Positions 16,767 through 24,145 of a DNA stretch of 64,000 nucleotides are shown in pieces. Every line of letters begins with the position of its first letter. Positions within the stretch are counted from its first letter, which is position 1. Location of the stretch: positions 1,789,079 through 1,853,078 of the forward strand of contig NZ_DS990556.1 of NCBI RefSeq assembly GCF_000155635.1, written 5' to 3'. Made by a program: the position numbers and the translations under genes. The notes under the pieces are model-generated. The model did not search any database and was not told the origin of the DNA. It was given only the letters and a program-made list of their open reading frames with translations. The DNA comes from Cyanobium sp. PCC 7001 (GTDB lineage Bacteria > Cyanobacteriota > Cyanobacteriia > PCC-6307 > Cyanobiaceae).

Positions 16767-17499
16767 CCGGCCCCGCCGGCTCCAGCGCCTCCAGCTCCTG
16801 CTCGATCACGGGCAGGGTGGGCATGGCCGCCGTGAAGCCGTTCAGCAGGATGCTGGAGCGGCGCCGGCGCTGCGCCTCCTCCCGTCCCAGGCGGCGCGGC
16901 GGTTGCCAGGCCCCGTTCTGGTAGGTGAGCTGCTCACCGCTGGCGAGCCACACGTCTTCGGCCTTGCCTGCCCCCTCCGGCTCGAGGGTCACCCGCACCC
17001 GCCCCTCCCAGCTGAACACCAGCACCCGCTCGGCCTCCACCTCCAGGAACACGGTGGTGCCCTCGATCGAGGCGGTGCCGACACGCGTGCGCACCCGCAA
17101 CGGACCGCCCCCCTGGCGGCCAGGGTTGATCCAGGCGATCAGCTGCCCGCGCTCCAGATCCAGGGCCGAGGCGCTGAGACGCACCACCGCATCACCACCG
17201 AGGCGAAAGCTGCGGCCATTGGGAAGATCCACCTGCATGCGCCCCGGGCGCTGGGTGCGCAGCAGGGAGCGCCCCGGCAGCCGCTGGCCCACCCTGGCGG
17301 ACCGCTCCTGATCACCGGGCGGCCGCACGAAGGCAGGCCGGGAGGGAACATCGGCCACCTTGGGCAGGGGCCGGGAGGCCTGCACCCCCTCGGGTGCGCC
17401 AAGCAGCAGCACACCGAGCAGCGCCACACCAGGGAGAAGCAGGCGGGCCTGGCCCCGCACCGTGAGGGTGGGCCCGGGCTGCAGGTGGACAACCGGCAT
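16756..17499 (-). CDS. Exported FecR-domain protein (FecR-3)
   Basis: A 247-residue FecR-like protein heading the cyclase 2 operon. The N-terminus has a hydrophobic export segment (ARLLLPGVALLGVLLLG, followed by a small-residue cleavage region EGVQAS). The FecR domain spans about residues 75-190: GRMQVDLPNGRSFRLGGDAV, RVRTRVGTASIEGTTVFLEV, FSWEGRVRVTLEP. It lacks the two Cys and the C-terminal DYxAIL motif of FecR-1 and FecR-2, so it is a more distant family member. Its stop lies inside the start of cyclase 2 (11-bp overlap), strong evidence for co-translation and functional pairing with that sensor. Confidence 0.85.
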   Translation of the reverse strand: MPVVHLQPGPTLTVRGQARLLLPGVALLGVLLLGAPEGVQASRPLPKVADVPSRPAFVRPPGDQERSARVGQRLPGRSLLRTQRPGRMQVDLPNGRSFRLGGDAVVRLSASALDLERGQLIAWINPGRQGGGPLRVRTRVGTASIEGTTVFLEVEAERVLVFSWEGRVRVTLEPEGAGKAEDVWLASGEQLTYQNGAWQPPRRLGREEAQRRRRSSILLNGFTAAMPTLPVIEQELEALEPAGPDGR

Positions 17500-17530
17500 G
17501 GCGGTTGGGACGGGTCTCCAGCCTGGCGAC

Positions 17531-17989
17531 TCAGCCCTCGGTGCGCCAGCCCTGGTCGGAGGGGGTCCAGTCGCTCAGTTCCGAGGGCTGGAACCAGAGG
17601 CCGATCTCGAACGCGGCCGTTTCGGGAGCATCGGAGCCGTGGATCACGTTGCGGCCGATGTTGATGGCCAGATCCCCGCGGATGGTGCCGGGCTCGGCCT
17701 CCAGGGGCTTGGTGGCGCCGATCAGCTTGCGGGCGCTGGCGATCACCCCATCGCCCTCCCACACCATCGCCACCACGGGACCGGAGGTGATGAAGTCCAC
17801 CAGCCCGGCGAAGAAGGGGCGCTCCCGGTGCACGCCGTAGTGGTTCTCGGCCAGCTCACGGCTGGGGGTGAGCTGCTTGAGGCCCACCAGCTTGAAGCCC
17901 TTGCGCTCGAAGCGGCCCAGGATCTCCCCCACCAGGCCGCGCTGCACGCCATCCGGCTTGATGGCGATGAAGGTGCGTTCGGCGGCCAT
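17531..17989 (-). CDS. ndk: Nucleoside diphosphate kinase
   Basis: Balances NTP pools by phosphoryl transfer through an active-site His. It has 152 residues from the [21 protein letters not shown]; an in-frame extension of nine residues upstream is not needed. The kinase signature [10 protein letters not shown] holds the phosphorylated His. Lys in AIKPDG, and Arg and Asn in [11 protein letters not shown], are nucleotide-binding. Length and motifs are those of an intact hexameric Ndk. It is divergent from speA with a 112-bp gap. Gene order ndk-speA is normal for picocyanobacteria. Confidence 0.97.
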   Translation of the reverse strand: MAAERTFIAIKPDGVQRGLVGEILGRFERKGFKLVGLKQLTPSRELAENHYGVHRERPFFAGLVDFITSGPVVAMVWEGDGVIASARKLIGATKPLEAEPGTIRGDLAINIGRNVIHGSDAPETAAFEIGLWFQPSELSDWTPSDQGWRTEG

Positions 17990-18101
17990 GAACTCGATGC
18001 GGCGGATTCGCGCCATCGTGTGCGTCGGCCCTGCCGCTTGGCAAGCTCACCGACGGGCCAACTGCCTACATTCCTTCACGTTCCAAGCACGGTGCCGGGC
18101 C

Positions 18102-20069
18102 ATGGTGCTCACCATCACCCCCAGCACCTGGACCGCGGAGGACGGCTCCAGCCTCTACGGGCTCGACCGCTGGGGTGATCCCTATTTCTCGGTGAATGGG
18201 CGCGGCCACGTGATGGTGCAGCCCCGCGGTGACCGGGGCGGCTCGCTCGATCTGGTGGAGCTGGTGCGGGAGCTGCAGGGGCGGGACCTGACGCTGCCGC
18301 TGCTGATCCGCTTCGACGACATCCTGGAGGACAGGCTCGAACGGCTGCACGCCGCCTTCGAACGGGCCATCGCCCAGTACGGCTACACCGGGCGGTACCA
18401 GGGCGTGTTCCCGGTGAAGTGCAACCAACAGCGCCACGTGGTGGAGCAGCTGGTGGAGAGCGGCCGCCGCTGGCACTTCGGGCTGGAGGCCGGCAGCAAG
18501 GCCGAACTGCTGATCGCCCTCTCCCTGGTGGACGATCCCGAGGCGCTGCTGATCTGCAACGGCTACAAGGACCGGCGCTACATCGAAACGGCGATCCTGG
18601 CCCGCCGGCTCGGCCGCCAGCCGGTGGTGGTGATCGAGCAGGCCGACGAGGTGGAGCGCATCATCCACGCCAGCCGGGAGCTGGGTGCCGCGCCCCTGAT
18701 CGGGGTGCGGGCGAAGCTCTCGAGCCGCAGCACCGGCCGCTGGGGCAGCTCGGTGGGGGAACGGGCCAAGTTCGGGCTCTCCGTGCCGGACCTGCTGGCC
18801 ACGGTGGAGGCCCTGCGCCAGGCGGGTCTGCTGCCCGAACTGCGGCTTCTGCACTTCCACATCGGCAGCCAGATCAACGACATCGCCGTGCTCAAGGACG
18901 CCCTGCAGGAGGCCGGGCAGATCTATGGGGAGCTCACCCGGCTGGGAGCGCCGATGGGCTACCTGGATGTGGGCGGCGGCCTGGGGATCGATTACGACGG
19001 CAGCCGCACCGCCACCGCCGCCTCCAAGAACTACTCCCTTCAGAACTACGCCAACGACGTGGTGGCCACGGTGCGGGAGTGCTGCGAACCCCATGGCGTG
19101 CCCCTGCCCACGCTGGTGAGCGAGAGCGGCCGGGCGATCGCCAGCCACTTCTCCGTTCTGATCTTCGATGTGCTGGGCACGGCTGGACCGCCCGCGGCCG
19201 TGCCGGCGGTCCAGGCCGAAGAACCCCTGATGGTGCGCAACCTGCGGGACACCTTCGCCACCATCCACGCCACGGCTGAGGCAACGGCACAGGCAACGGC
19301 AGAGGGCGCCACCTGCTGCGACGCCCTGCAGGAAGCCTGGAACGATGCGATCAAGTTCAAGGACGACGCCCTCTCGGCCTTCCGGCTCGGCTATCTGAAC
19401 CTGCCGCAACGGGCGGTGGCGGAACAGCTCACCTGGGCCTGCGCCGAAGCCATCGCCGGCCAGCTCGCCCAGCTGCCGCCGGGCACCCCCATCCCGGAGC
19501 AGCTGCAGGCCCTGCAGGCGGGGCTGGCCAGCACCTACTACGCCAACCTCTCCGTGTTCCGCTCCGCGCCGGACACCTGGGCCATCGATCAGCTGTTCCC
19601 GGTGCTGCCGATCCAGCGGCTGGACGAGGCCCCCACGGGACTGGGCAGCTTTGCCGATCTCACCTGCGACTCCGACGGCAAACTGACCCGCTTCATCGGC
19701 CGCGGCCAGGAGAAGAGCCTGCTGGAACTGCACCCGCCCCGGCCGGGGGAGCCCTACTGGGTGGGGCTGTTCCTGGCGGGCGCCTACCAGGAGGTGATGG
19801 GCAACCTCCACAACCTCTTCGGCAGCACCAATGCGGCGCACATCCGCCTCGGTCCCGGCGGTAACTACCTCGTGGACCATGTGGTGCGGGGCGACACCAA
19901 TGCCGAGGTGCTGCAGGTGATGGAGCACGATCCCCGGCAGCTGCTGGAGCGGCTGCGGCTGGCCAGTGAGGAGGCGATCGGCCGGGGCCAGCTGGCCATC
20001 AGCGACGCGCGCCGCCTGATGGCCCATCTGGAAAGCAGCCTGGGGCAGACCACCTACCTGCAGTCCTGA
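18102..20069 (+). CDS. speA: Biosynthetic arginine decarboxylase
   Basis: PLP-dependent conversion of arginine to agmatine, the entry to polyamine synthesis. The ATG at 18102 gives 655 residues (MVLTITPSTWTAEDGSSLYG). The PLP Lys is in FPVKCNQQRHVVE (about residue 105), and other family elements are HFHIGSQINDI, LDVGGGLGIDYDGS, LVSESGRAI and LFLAGAYQEVMGNLHNLFG. Near residues 390-405 three 12-bp repeats (19272-19307) encode a Thr-Ala-rich loop, ATAEATAQATAEG, that is probably a lineage-specific insertion in a surface loop. Catalytic residues flank it and appear unaffected. Confidence 0.96.
   Translation: MVLTITPSTWTAEDGSSLYGLDRWGDPYFSVNGRGHVMVQPRGDRGGSLDLVELVRELQGRDLTLPLLIRFDDILEDRLERLHAAFERAIAQYGYTGRYQGVFPVKCNQQRHVVEQLVESGRRWHFGLEAGSKAELLIALSLVDDPEALLICNGYKDRRYIETAILARRLGRQPVVVIEQADEVERIIHASRELGAAPLIGVRAKLSSRSTGRWGSSVGERAKFGLSVPDLLATVEALRQAGLLPELRLLHFHIGSQINDIAVLKDALQEAGQIYGELTRLGAPMGYLDVGGGLGIDYDGSRTATAASKNYSLQNYANDVVATVRECCEPHGVPLPTLVSESGRAIASHFSVLIFDVLGTAGPPAAVPAVQAEEPLMVRNLRDTFATIHATAEATAQATAEGATCCDALQEAWNDAIKFKDDALSAFRLGYLNLPQRAVAEQLTWACAEAIAGQLAQLPPGTPIPEQLQALQAGLASTYYANLSVFRSAPDTWAIDQLFPVLPIQRLDEAPTGLGSFADLTCDSDGKLTRFIGRGQEKSLLELHPPRPGEPYWVGLFLAGAYQEVMGNLHNLFGSTNAAHIRLGPGGNYLVDHVVRGDTNAEVLQVMEHDPRQLLERLRLASEEAIGRGQLAISDARRLMAHLESSLGQTTYLQS
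19272..19307 (+). repeat. Three 12-bp in-frame repeats inside speA
   Basis: Units ACGGCTGAGGCA, ACGGCACAGGCA and ACGGCAGAGGGC lie head to tail and keep the reading frame, coding Thr-Ala-Glu/Gln-Ala units. They look like slippage-prone expansion of a disordered loop, similar in unit size to the repeats at 4169-4216 and 35601-35624. Confidence 0.7.
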
Positions 20070-20088
20070 GCCCGGGGTGGCGGGGCGG

Positions 20089-20472
20089 TCAGGCCACCAG
20101 CGCCACCCAGATCAGCTTGCAGGCCAGATGCAGGGCCTGGTCGATGCCGATCCGGTAGAGGCGGCGGCACTTGCCCAGGTCGATGCACACATGGGCCACC
20201 CACTCCGCCAGGCCCAGCAGGGGCACGCCGGTGAGCACCGCCACCAGGAAGCCGTGGATGCCGCCATGGGCGGCCATCCACCAGCCCCAGGGCAGCACGC
20301 CACGGGCCTGGGGGCACTTCTCCAGAGCCATGCGGTCGCTCTGCAGGGCGAAATCCCCCAGGAAGTGCCCCATGGCGAGCAGCAACAGCAGGTTGAGCGC
20401 CGTCGGCACCGCTGCCCCCGACCCGGGGATGGCCATCGCCAGGGGATGGGCCATCAGCAGGGGAACGGCCAT
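20089..20472 (-). CDS. DUF3307-family membrane protein
   Basis: About 127 residues from the ATG at 20472; Met codons at 20454 and 20436 are alternative starts. The sequence has the DUF3307 pattern: LLLLLAMGHFLGDFALQSDRMA, AAHGGIHGFLVAVLTGVPLLGLAEWVAHVCIDLGK split over two helices, and IDQALHLACKLIWVALVA. Three or four hydrophobic helices with His/Asp residues in the membrane are typical of this uncharacterised family. It converges on speA and is divergent from the channel gene at 20552. No function is known for the family. Confidence 0.75.
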   Translation of the reverse strand: MAVPLLMAHPLAMAIPGSGAAVPTALNLLLLLAMGHFLGDFALQSDRMALEKCPQARGVLPWGWWMAAHGGIHGFLVAVLTGVPLLGLAEWVAHVCIDLGKCRRLYRIGIDQALHLACKLIWVALVA

Positions 20473-20551
20473 GGGGAACAGCGCCGGGGAGCCGGATGGG
20501 GCAGCGTGTGAACCACTTTGAACCAGGCTGGGCCGAGGAGGCCTGATCGCG

Positions 20552-22045
20552 ATGCTGCCGATGGCAATGTCCCAACTGGCGGCCACCCTGGCGCTGGTGG
20601 CCGGACTGGTGGTGTGGCGAGCCTGGATGGTGCGCCGCAGCCGTCTGGCGCCGGTGCCCCTGGTGCTGCCCCTCACCGCCCTGCTGGTGCATCTGGTGGC
20701 CTCCCTCACGCCGGTGAGCCTGGTGGGGGCGGTGCCGGCCCGATGGCTGGCGACGCTCGATCTGCTGTTCACGGGCTATGCCCTGATCCGGCTGGGCACA
20801 TGGGCGGGCCTGCAGCTGCCCTCCGGCGTGCCGTGGTGGCCCCAGCCTCCCAAGATCCTGCGCGATCTGGCCATGCTGCTGCTGGCGGCGGCCTACACGG
20901 TGCTGGTGCTGCGGGAGCGGGCCGGGGTGAACCTGGTGGGGCTGCTCACCACCTCCGCGGTGCTCACGGCCGTGGTGGGTCTGGCGGCCCAGGAAACCCT
21001 CAAGGATCTGTTCGCGGGGATCAGCCTGCAGCTCGATGCCCCGTTCAACGAGGGCGACTGGATCGAGGTGAACGGCAGCGGCGGCTTCGTGCAGACCGTG
21101 ACCCTGATGAACACCTACCTGAAGACCTTCGATGGCAGCAGGTTGGTGGTGCCCAACGACACCGTGGCCCAGGCGACGGCGCGCTGCTTCACGGCGAGCG
21201 ATCCGGTGGGGAACCGGTTCAGCATCGGTCTGGACTACGCCCTGCCCCCGGGCCAGGCCTGCGCGCTGCTGGAGCAGGTGATGGCCCAGTGCCCCGGCGT
21301 GCTGCAGCAGCCGCCACCGCGGGCCTGGGTGGGGGCCTACGCCGACAGCGCCATCACCTACGAGCTGCTGGTGTGGCAGCGGGGCGCCGGCGAACTGCAG
21401 CGCCTGGAGGTGCGCAGCACGGTGCTGCAGCACATCTGGTACGCCCTCAGCCGCGAAGGCCAGAGCATCCCCTACCCGGTGCGGGAGCTGCGCCCGAAAC
21501 GCCAGGCGCCCCCGGAGGATGATCCCGCCCTGATCGACGCGCCGTCACGCGCCCGGCTGCTGTCCGGCAACGCCCTGTTCCGGGAGCTGGGACCGGAGCA
21601 GCTGGCCCGGCTGGCTCCCCTCACCCGCTGCCTGCGGTTCGGGCCCGGCGAAGCCGTGGTGCGGGAAGGGGATCCCAGCGCGGCGTTGTTCCAGGTCGTG
21701 CGGGGCCGGGTCGAGGTGCTGAAGGCCAGCCCCCAGGGCGGGCAGACCCGACTGGCCAGCCTCGGGCCTGGCGAGGTGTTCGGGGAGATGGGCCTCTGCA
21801 CCGGAGCCGAGCGCTCGGCCACCGTGCGTGCCGAGGAGGACACGGTGCTGCTCGAGGTGGAGCGGGACGACCTGCTGCCGCTGGTGGAGGCGGAGCCCGA
21901 CTTCCTCAGCCATCTGGCCCATCTGGTGAACCGCCGCCGCTGCGAGCTGGAGAAGGTCACCGCCGAGCAGGCTGCGGCGCGGGAGCTGGGGCTGCTGCAG
22001 CGGATGCAGCAGTTGTTCGGCGCGGTGGGGATGGGACGAAGCTGA
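20552..22045 (+). CDS. MscS-type channel with C-terminal cyclic-nucleotide-binding domain (bCNG family)
   Basis: A 497-residue predicted cyclic-nucleotide-gated small-conductance channel. Four N-terminal membrane helices (about residues 8-160) lead into the MscS pore and beta domain (VVGLAAQETLKDLFAGISL, then GDWIEVNGSGGFVQTV and VVPNDTVAQA, about 140-215). The C-terminus (about 335-480) is a cNMP-binding domain whose phosphate cassette FGEMGLCTGAERSATV keeps the Glu and Arg needed to hold the cyclic phosphate. bCNG proteins of this kind, including a Synechocystis member, respond to cAMP rather than stretch. The gene begins 3.1 kb past the FecR-3 end of the CHASE2 cyclase cluster, so it is a plausible effector. 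A GAGGAG ribosome site lies about 11 bases before the ATG. Confidence 0.9.
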   Translation: MLPMAMSQLAATLALVAGLVVWRAWMVRRSRLAPVPLVLPLTALLVHLVASLTPVSLVGAVPARWLATLDLLFTGYALIRLGTWAGLQLPSGVPWWPQPPKILRDLAMLLLAAAYTVLVLRERAGVNLVGLLTTSAVLTAVVGLAAQETLKDLFAGISLQLDAPFNEGDWIEVNGSGGFVQTVTLMNTYLKTFDGSRLVVPNDTVAQATARCFTASDPVGNRFSIGLDYALPPGQACALLEQVMAQCPGVLQQPPPRAWVGAYADSAITYELLVWQRGAGELQRLEVRSTVLQHIWYALSREGQSIPYPVRELRPKRQAPPEDDPALIDAPSRARLLSGNALFRELGPEQLARLAPLTRCLRFGPGEAVVREGDPSAALFQVVRGRVEVLKASPQGGQTRLASLGPGEVFGEMGLCTGAERSATVRAEEDTVLLEVERDDLLPLVEAEPDFLSHLAHLVNRRRCELEKVTAEQAAARELGLLQRMQQLFGAVGMGRS

Positions 22046-22053
22046 GGCCTGGC

Positions 22054-22776
22054 CTAACGGGCACAGAACCACACCTGCAGGCCCAGACGGTCCAGCGGCG
22101 CCGGCAGCTCCGCCGGATCGAAGTCCGGAGCCGCCTCCGCCACCATGGCCCTCAGCGGCACCGGTCGCGGACCGCCCTCCACCTGCACCTGGATCGCGCG
22201 CACGTCCCGCAGCCCGATCACGCCGGCCAGATCCCGGGCCTGCTGCAGGGCGTCCTGATAGGCCGCGCGCAGCAGCTGCTGGCGGCTGGCACGGTCCTCT
22301 TCCGGCCTGGCCTCCGTGCTCACCGGCGACAGCCGCACACCCGGCAGGCCGCCCACCCGGCGCACCAGGGGCTGCAGCCGCTCGAGGGCCAGCTTGCCGC
22401 TGACCCGCAGGCTGGCCACCCAGGCCGAGGGCCGGCGGCCGCTGCGGCCGCGCTCCCAGGTGTTCGGCGAGGTCACCTCCAGCTCGTCCACCCCCAGGGC
22501 TTTCAGCTCCTGCCGCACAGCCCCCAGGCGCCCCTGGAGGATCTCGAGGGCCTGATCGGCCGTCTCGGCCTCGGCCTCCAGACCGAGGGAAAAGCTGAAG
22601 CGGCTGGCCTCGCGGCGCAGCTCGGCCGTGCCACGGGCCTCGAGCAGCGTGCCGCTGCACTGGAGCTGCACCTGGGCCTGGGCCTGGGCCGGCGGCGGAC
22701 CGGCCTGGAGCAGCAGCGCCGCGGCCGGGAGGCTGACCAGCGGCCTGAGCAGAACCCTGGCCCGTGGAGTGAGCAA
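22054..22776 (-). CDS. SIMPL-domain (DUF541) exported protein
   Basis: About 240 residues. The predicted start is a TTG at 22776 just before a basic stretch and hydrophobic signal peptide (LVSLPAAALLLQAG, cleavage near AQAQ). No ATG is available close by. The mature part fits the SIMPL/DUF541 fold: a GTAELRREASRFSFSLGLEA strand, helical EILQGRLGAVRQELKALGV, then SPNTWERG and the late AAYQDALQQARDLAGVIGL helix. A lone Cys precedes the C-terminal Ala-Arg. Family members are periplasmic and oligomeric with poorly known roles in stress and membrane protection. It converges on the channel gene (8 bp between stops). Confidence 0.82.
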   Translation of the reverse strand: MLTPRARVLLRPLVSLPAAALLLQAGPPPAQAQAQVQLQCSGTLLEARGTAELRREASRFSFSLGLEAEAETADQALEILQGRLGAVRQELKALGVDELEVTSPNTWERGRSGRRPSAWVASLRVSGKLALERLQPLVRRVGGLPGVRLSPVSTEARPEEDRASRQQLLRAAYQDALQQARDLAGVIGLRDVRAIQVQVEGGPRPVPLRAMVAEAAPDFDPAELPAPLDRLGLQVWFCAR

Positions 22777-22847
22777 GGCAAGGAGGGCGGAGAAGCCTCA
22801 GCTTGCTCCCGGCCTAGGGAACCGGGCAAGTGTTGGACGAGGCCGGC

Positions 22848-24080
22848 TCAGAAGATCCCCTTGAAGAGGTTGAAGGGGCCGCCGCCCCCCTCGGGGCGTT
22901 CCTGCTCCTGGGCAGGAGCGATGCGCTCCATCCCCTCCATCAGGGGCTGGATGAGCAGGGACTGGCGCTCCACCTGCACCTGCCAGGCCGGGGAGACCCC
23001 CGGCTCCTGAAGGCGCTGCGGGGCGGCGGGCGCCACGAAGGTGAGCACGCCGGCCTGCAGCGCCTGCATCGCCTGGGCACTCACGGCGCAGCTGGTCTGG
23101 GATGCCGGCATCAGACCAGGCCCCCCCTCCTGGCCGGCGGCCGGGGAGCCTCCGGCCTGGCCTGAGGAGAGCGTGGCCAGACCCAGCAGGGGGTTGTCCC
23201 CCCAGGGCCGGCTGCTGGAGGTCCAGATCACCAGATCGCCCTCCTGGCGCCCGGCTCCCGCCACCAGGGCCAGGTAACCCTCGGCACCGGACACCGGCTG
23301 CCAGCGCAGCAGCGAGGCCCCTGCGGCATCGGAGATCTGCAGCTCCACCGGCGCCAGGAAGTCGTGGCGGCTGTCGAGGGAGAAGTTGAGCGTGGGGGCG
23401 TAGCTGCCGCTCACCGTGTGGGCGCCCACCAGGGAGGCGCCGGTGGGCACGGCCCCACTGGCTCCGCTGCCCCTGGTTTCGGTGTTGGGCCAGCGGCCGA
23501 GCACGGTGGCGCCGGACCGCAGCCGATCCGCCTGGGCGCGCAGACCGCCCATCGAGGCCAGCCGGCGGGCCAGGGCCTGCTGATCCGGCAGCAGGCGCTC
23601 CAGGCTGATCACCTGGGGCTGATCCCCCGTGGCCTGCTCCGCGCAACCGTTGAAGAGCAGCAGGCGCCCCTCGGGGCTCTCGGGCCTGCTCCCCGTCCCG
23701 GGGGTGTCCGGATCGACAGCCGTGATCGGCGGGGTGACGAGCGGCAGCACGGAGCCCAGGCGCAGGCCCTCGGGAACGCGGTGCTCGGCTCGGGGGACGC
23801 CGGAGGCCGGGCCCGGCGCCCGCAGGGTGAGGTCCAGGGTGCGGACGGAGGCCGGCGGCGCACCTCCCATCAGCAGGCGCATCATGCCGCCGGCTGAGAG
23901 GTCACCCGCGGCCAGCGCCCCCAGGCCGGAGAGCGTCGTGGCCTGGATGGTGTAGGTCACGGGCGGCTCGGCCGCAGCCGCAGCCGCGGGCAGCAGGGGG
24001 GACGCGGCCAGGAGCAGGACGCCAGCCAGGGACCGGCTGCGTCCTGACGGCCACCTGCGGAGCGGAGCGGGAGCCGGCAT
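22848..24080 (-). CDS. Secreted protein of unknown function
   Basis: A 410-residue exported protein. The N-terminus is basic, then hydrophobic (LAGVLLLAASPLLPAAAAAA), a good signal peptide with cleavage near AEP. The mature chain is rich in Gly, Ala, Pro and Ser with few charges. Around residues 225-290 a beta-rich stretch (LNFSLDSRHDFLAPVELQIS, LRWQPVSGAEGYLALVAG) resembles a fibronectin-III-like or Ig-like sandwich, by pattern only. Two Cys are present (NGCAEQ and TSCAVS) and might pair. The last 50 residues (QVQVERQSLLIQPLMEGMER) may be a helix. No family was recognised. It lies between the SIMPL protein and alaS, all on the minus strand. Confidence 0.7.
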   Translation of the reverse strand: MPAPAPLRRWPSGRSRSLAGVLLLAASPLLPAAAAAAEPPVTYTIQATTLSGLGALAAGDLSAGGMMRLLMGGAPPASVRTLDLTLRAPGPASGVPRAEHRVPEGLRLGSVLPLVTPPITAVDPDTPGTGSRPESPEGRLLLFNGCAEQATGDQPQVISLERLLPDQQALARRLASMGGLRAQADRLRSGATVLGRWPNTETRGSGASGAVPTGASLVGAHTVSGSYAPTLNFSLDSRHDFLAPVELQISDAAGASLLRWQPVSGAEGYLALVAGAGRQEGDLVIWTSSSRPWGDNPLLGLATLSSGQAGGSPAAGQEGGPGLMPASQTSCAVSAQAMQALQAGVLTFVAPAAPQRLQEPGVSPAWQVQVERQSLLIQPLMEGMERIAPAQEQERPEGGGGPFNLFKGIF

Positions 24081-24145
24081 GCCGATGCAGCTTGGGCCTG
24101 CAGATTATGGGCTGCTCCAGGCCGGCTGGCCCTGGAGACTGGCCC

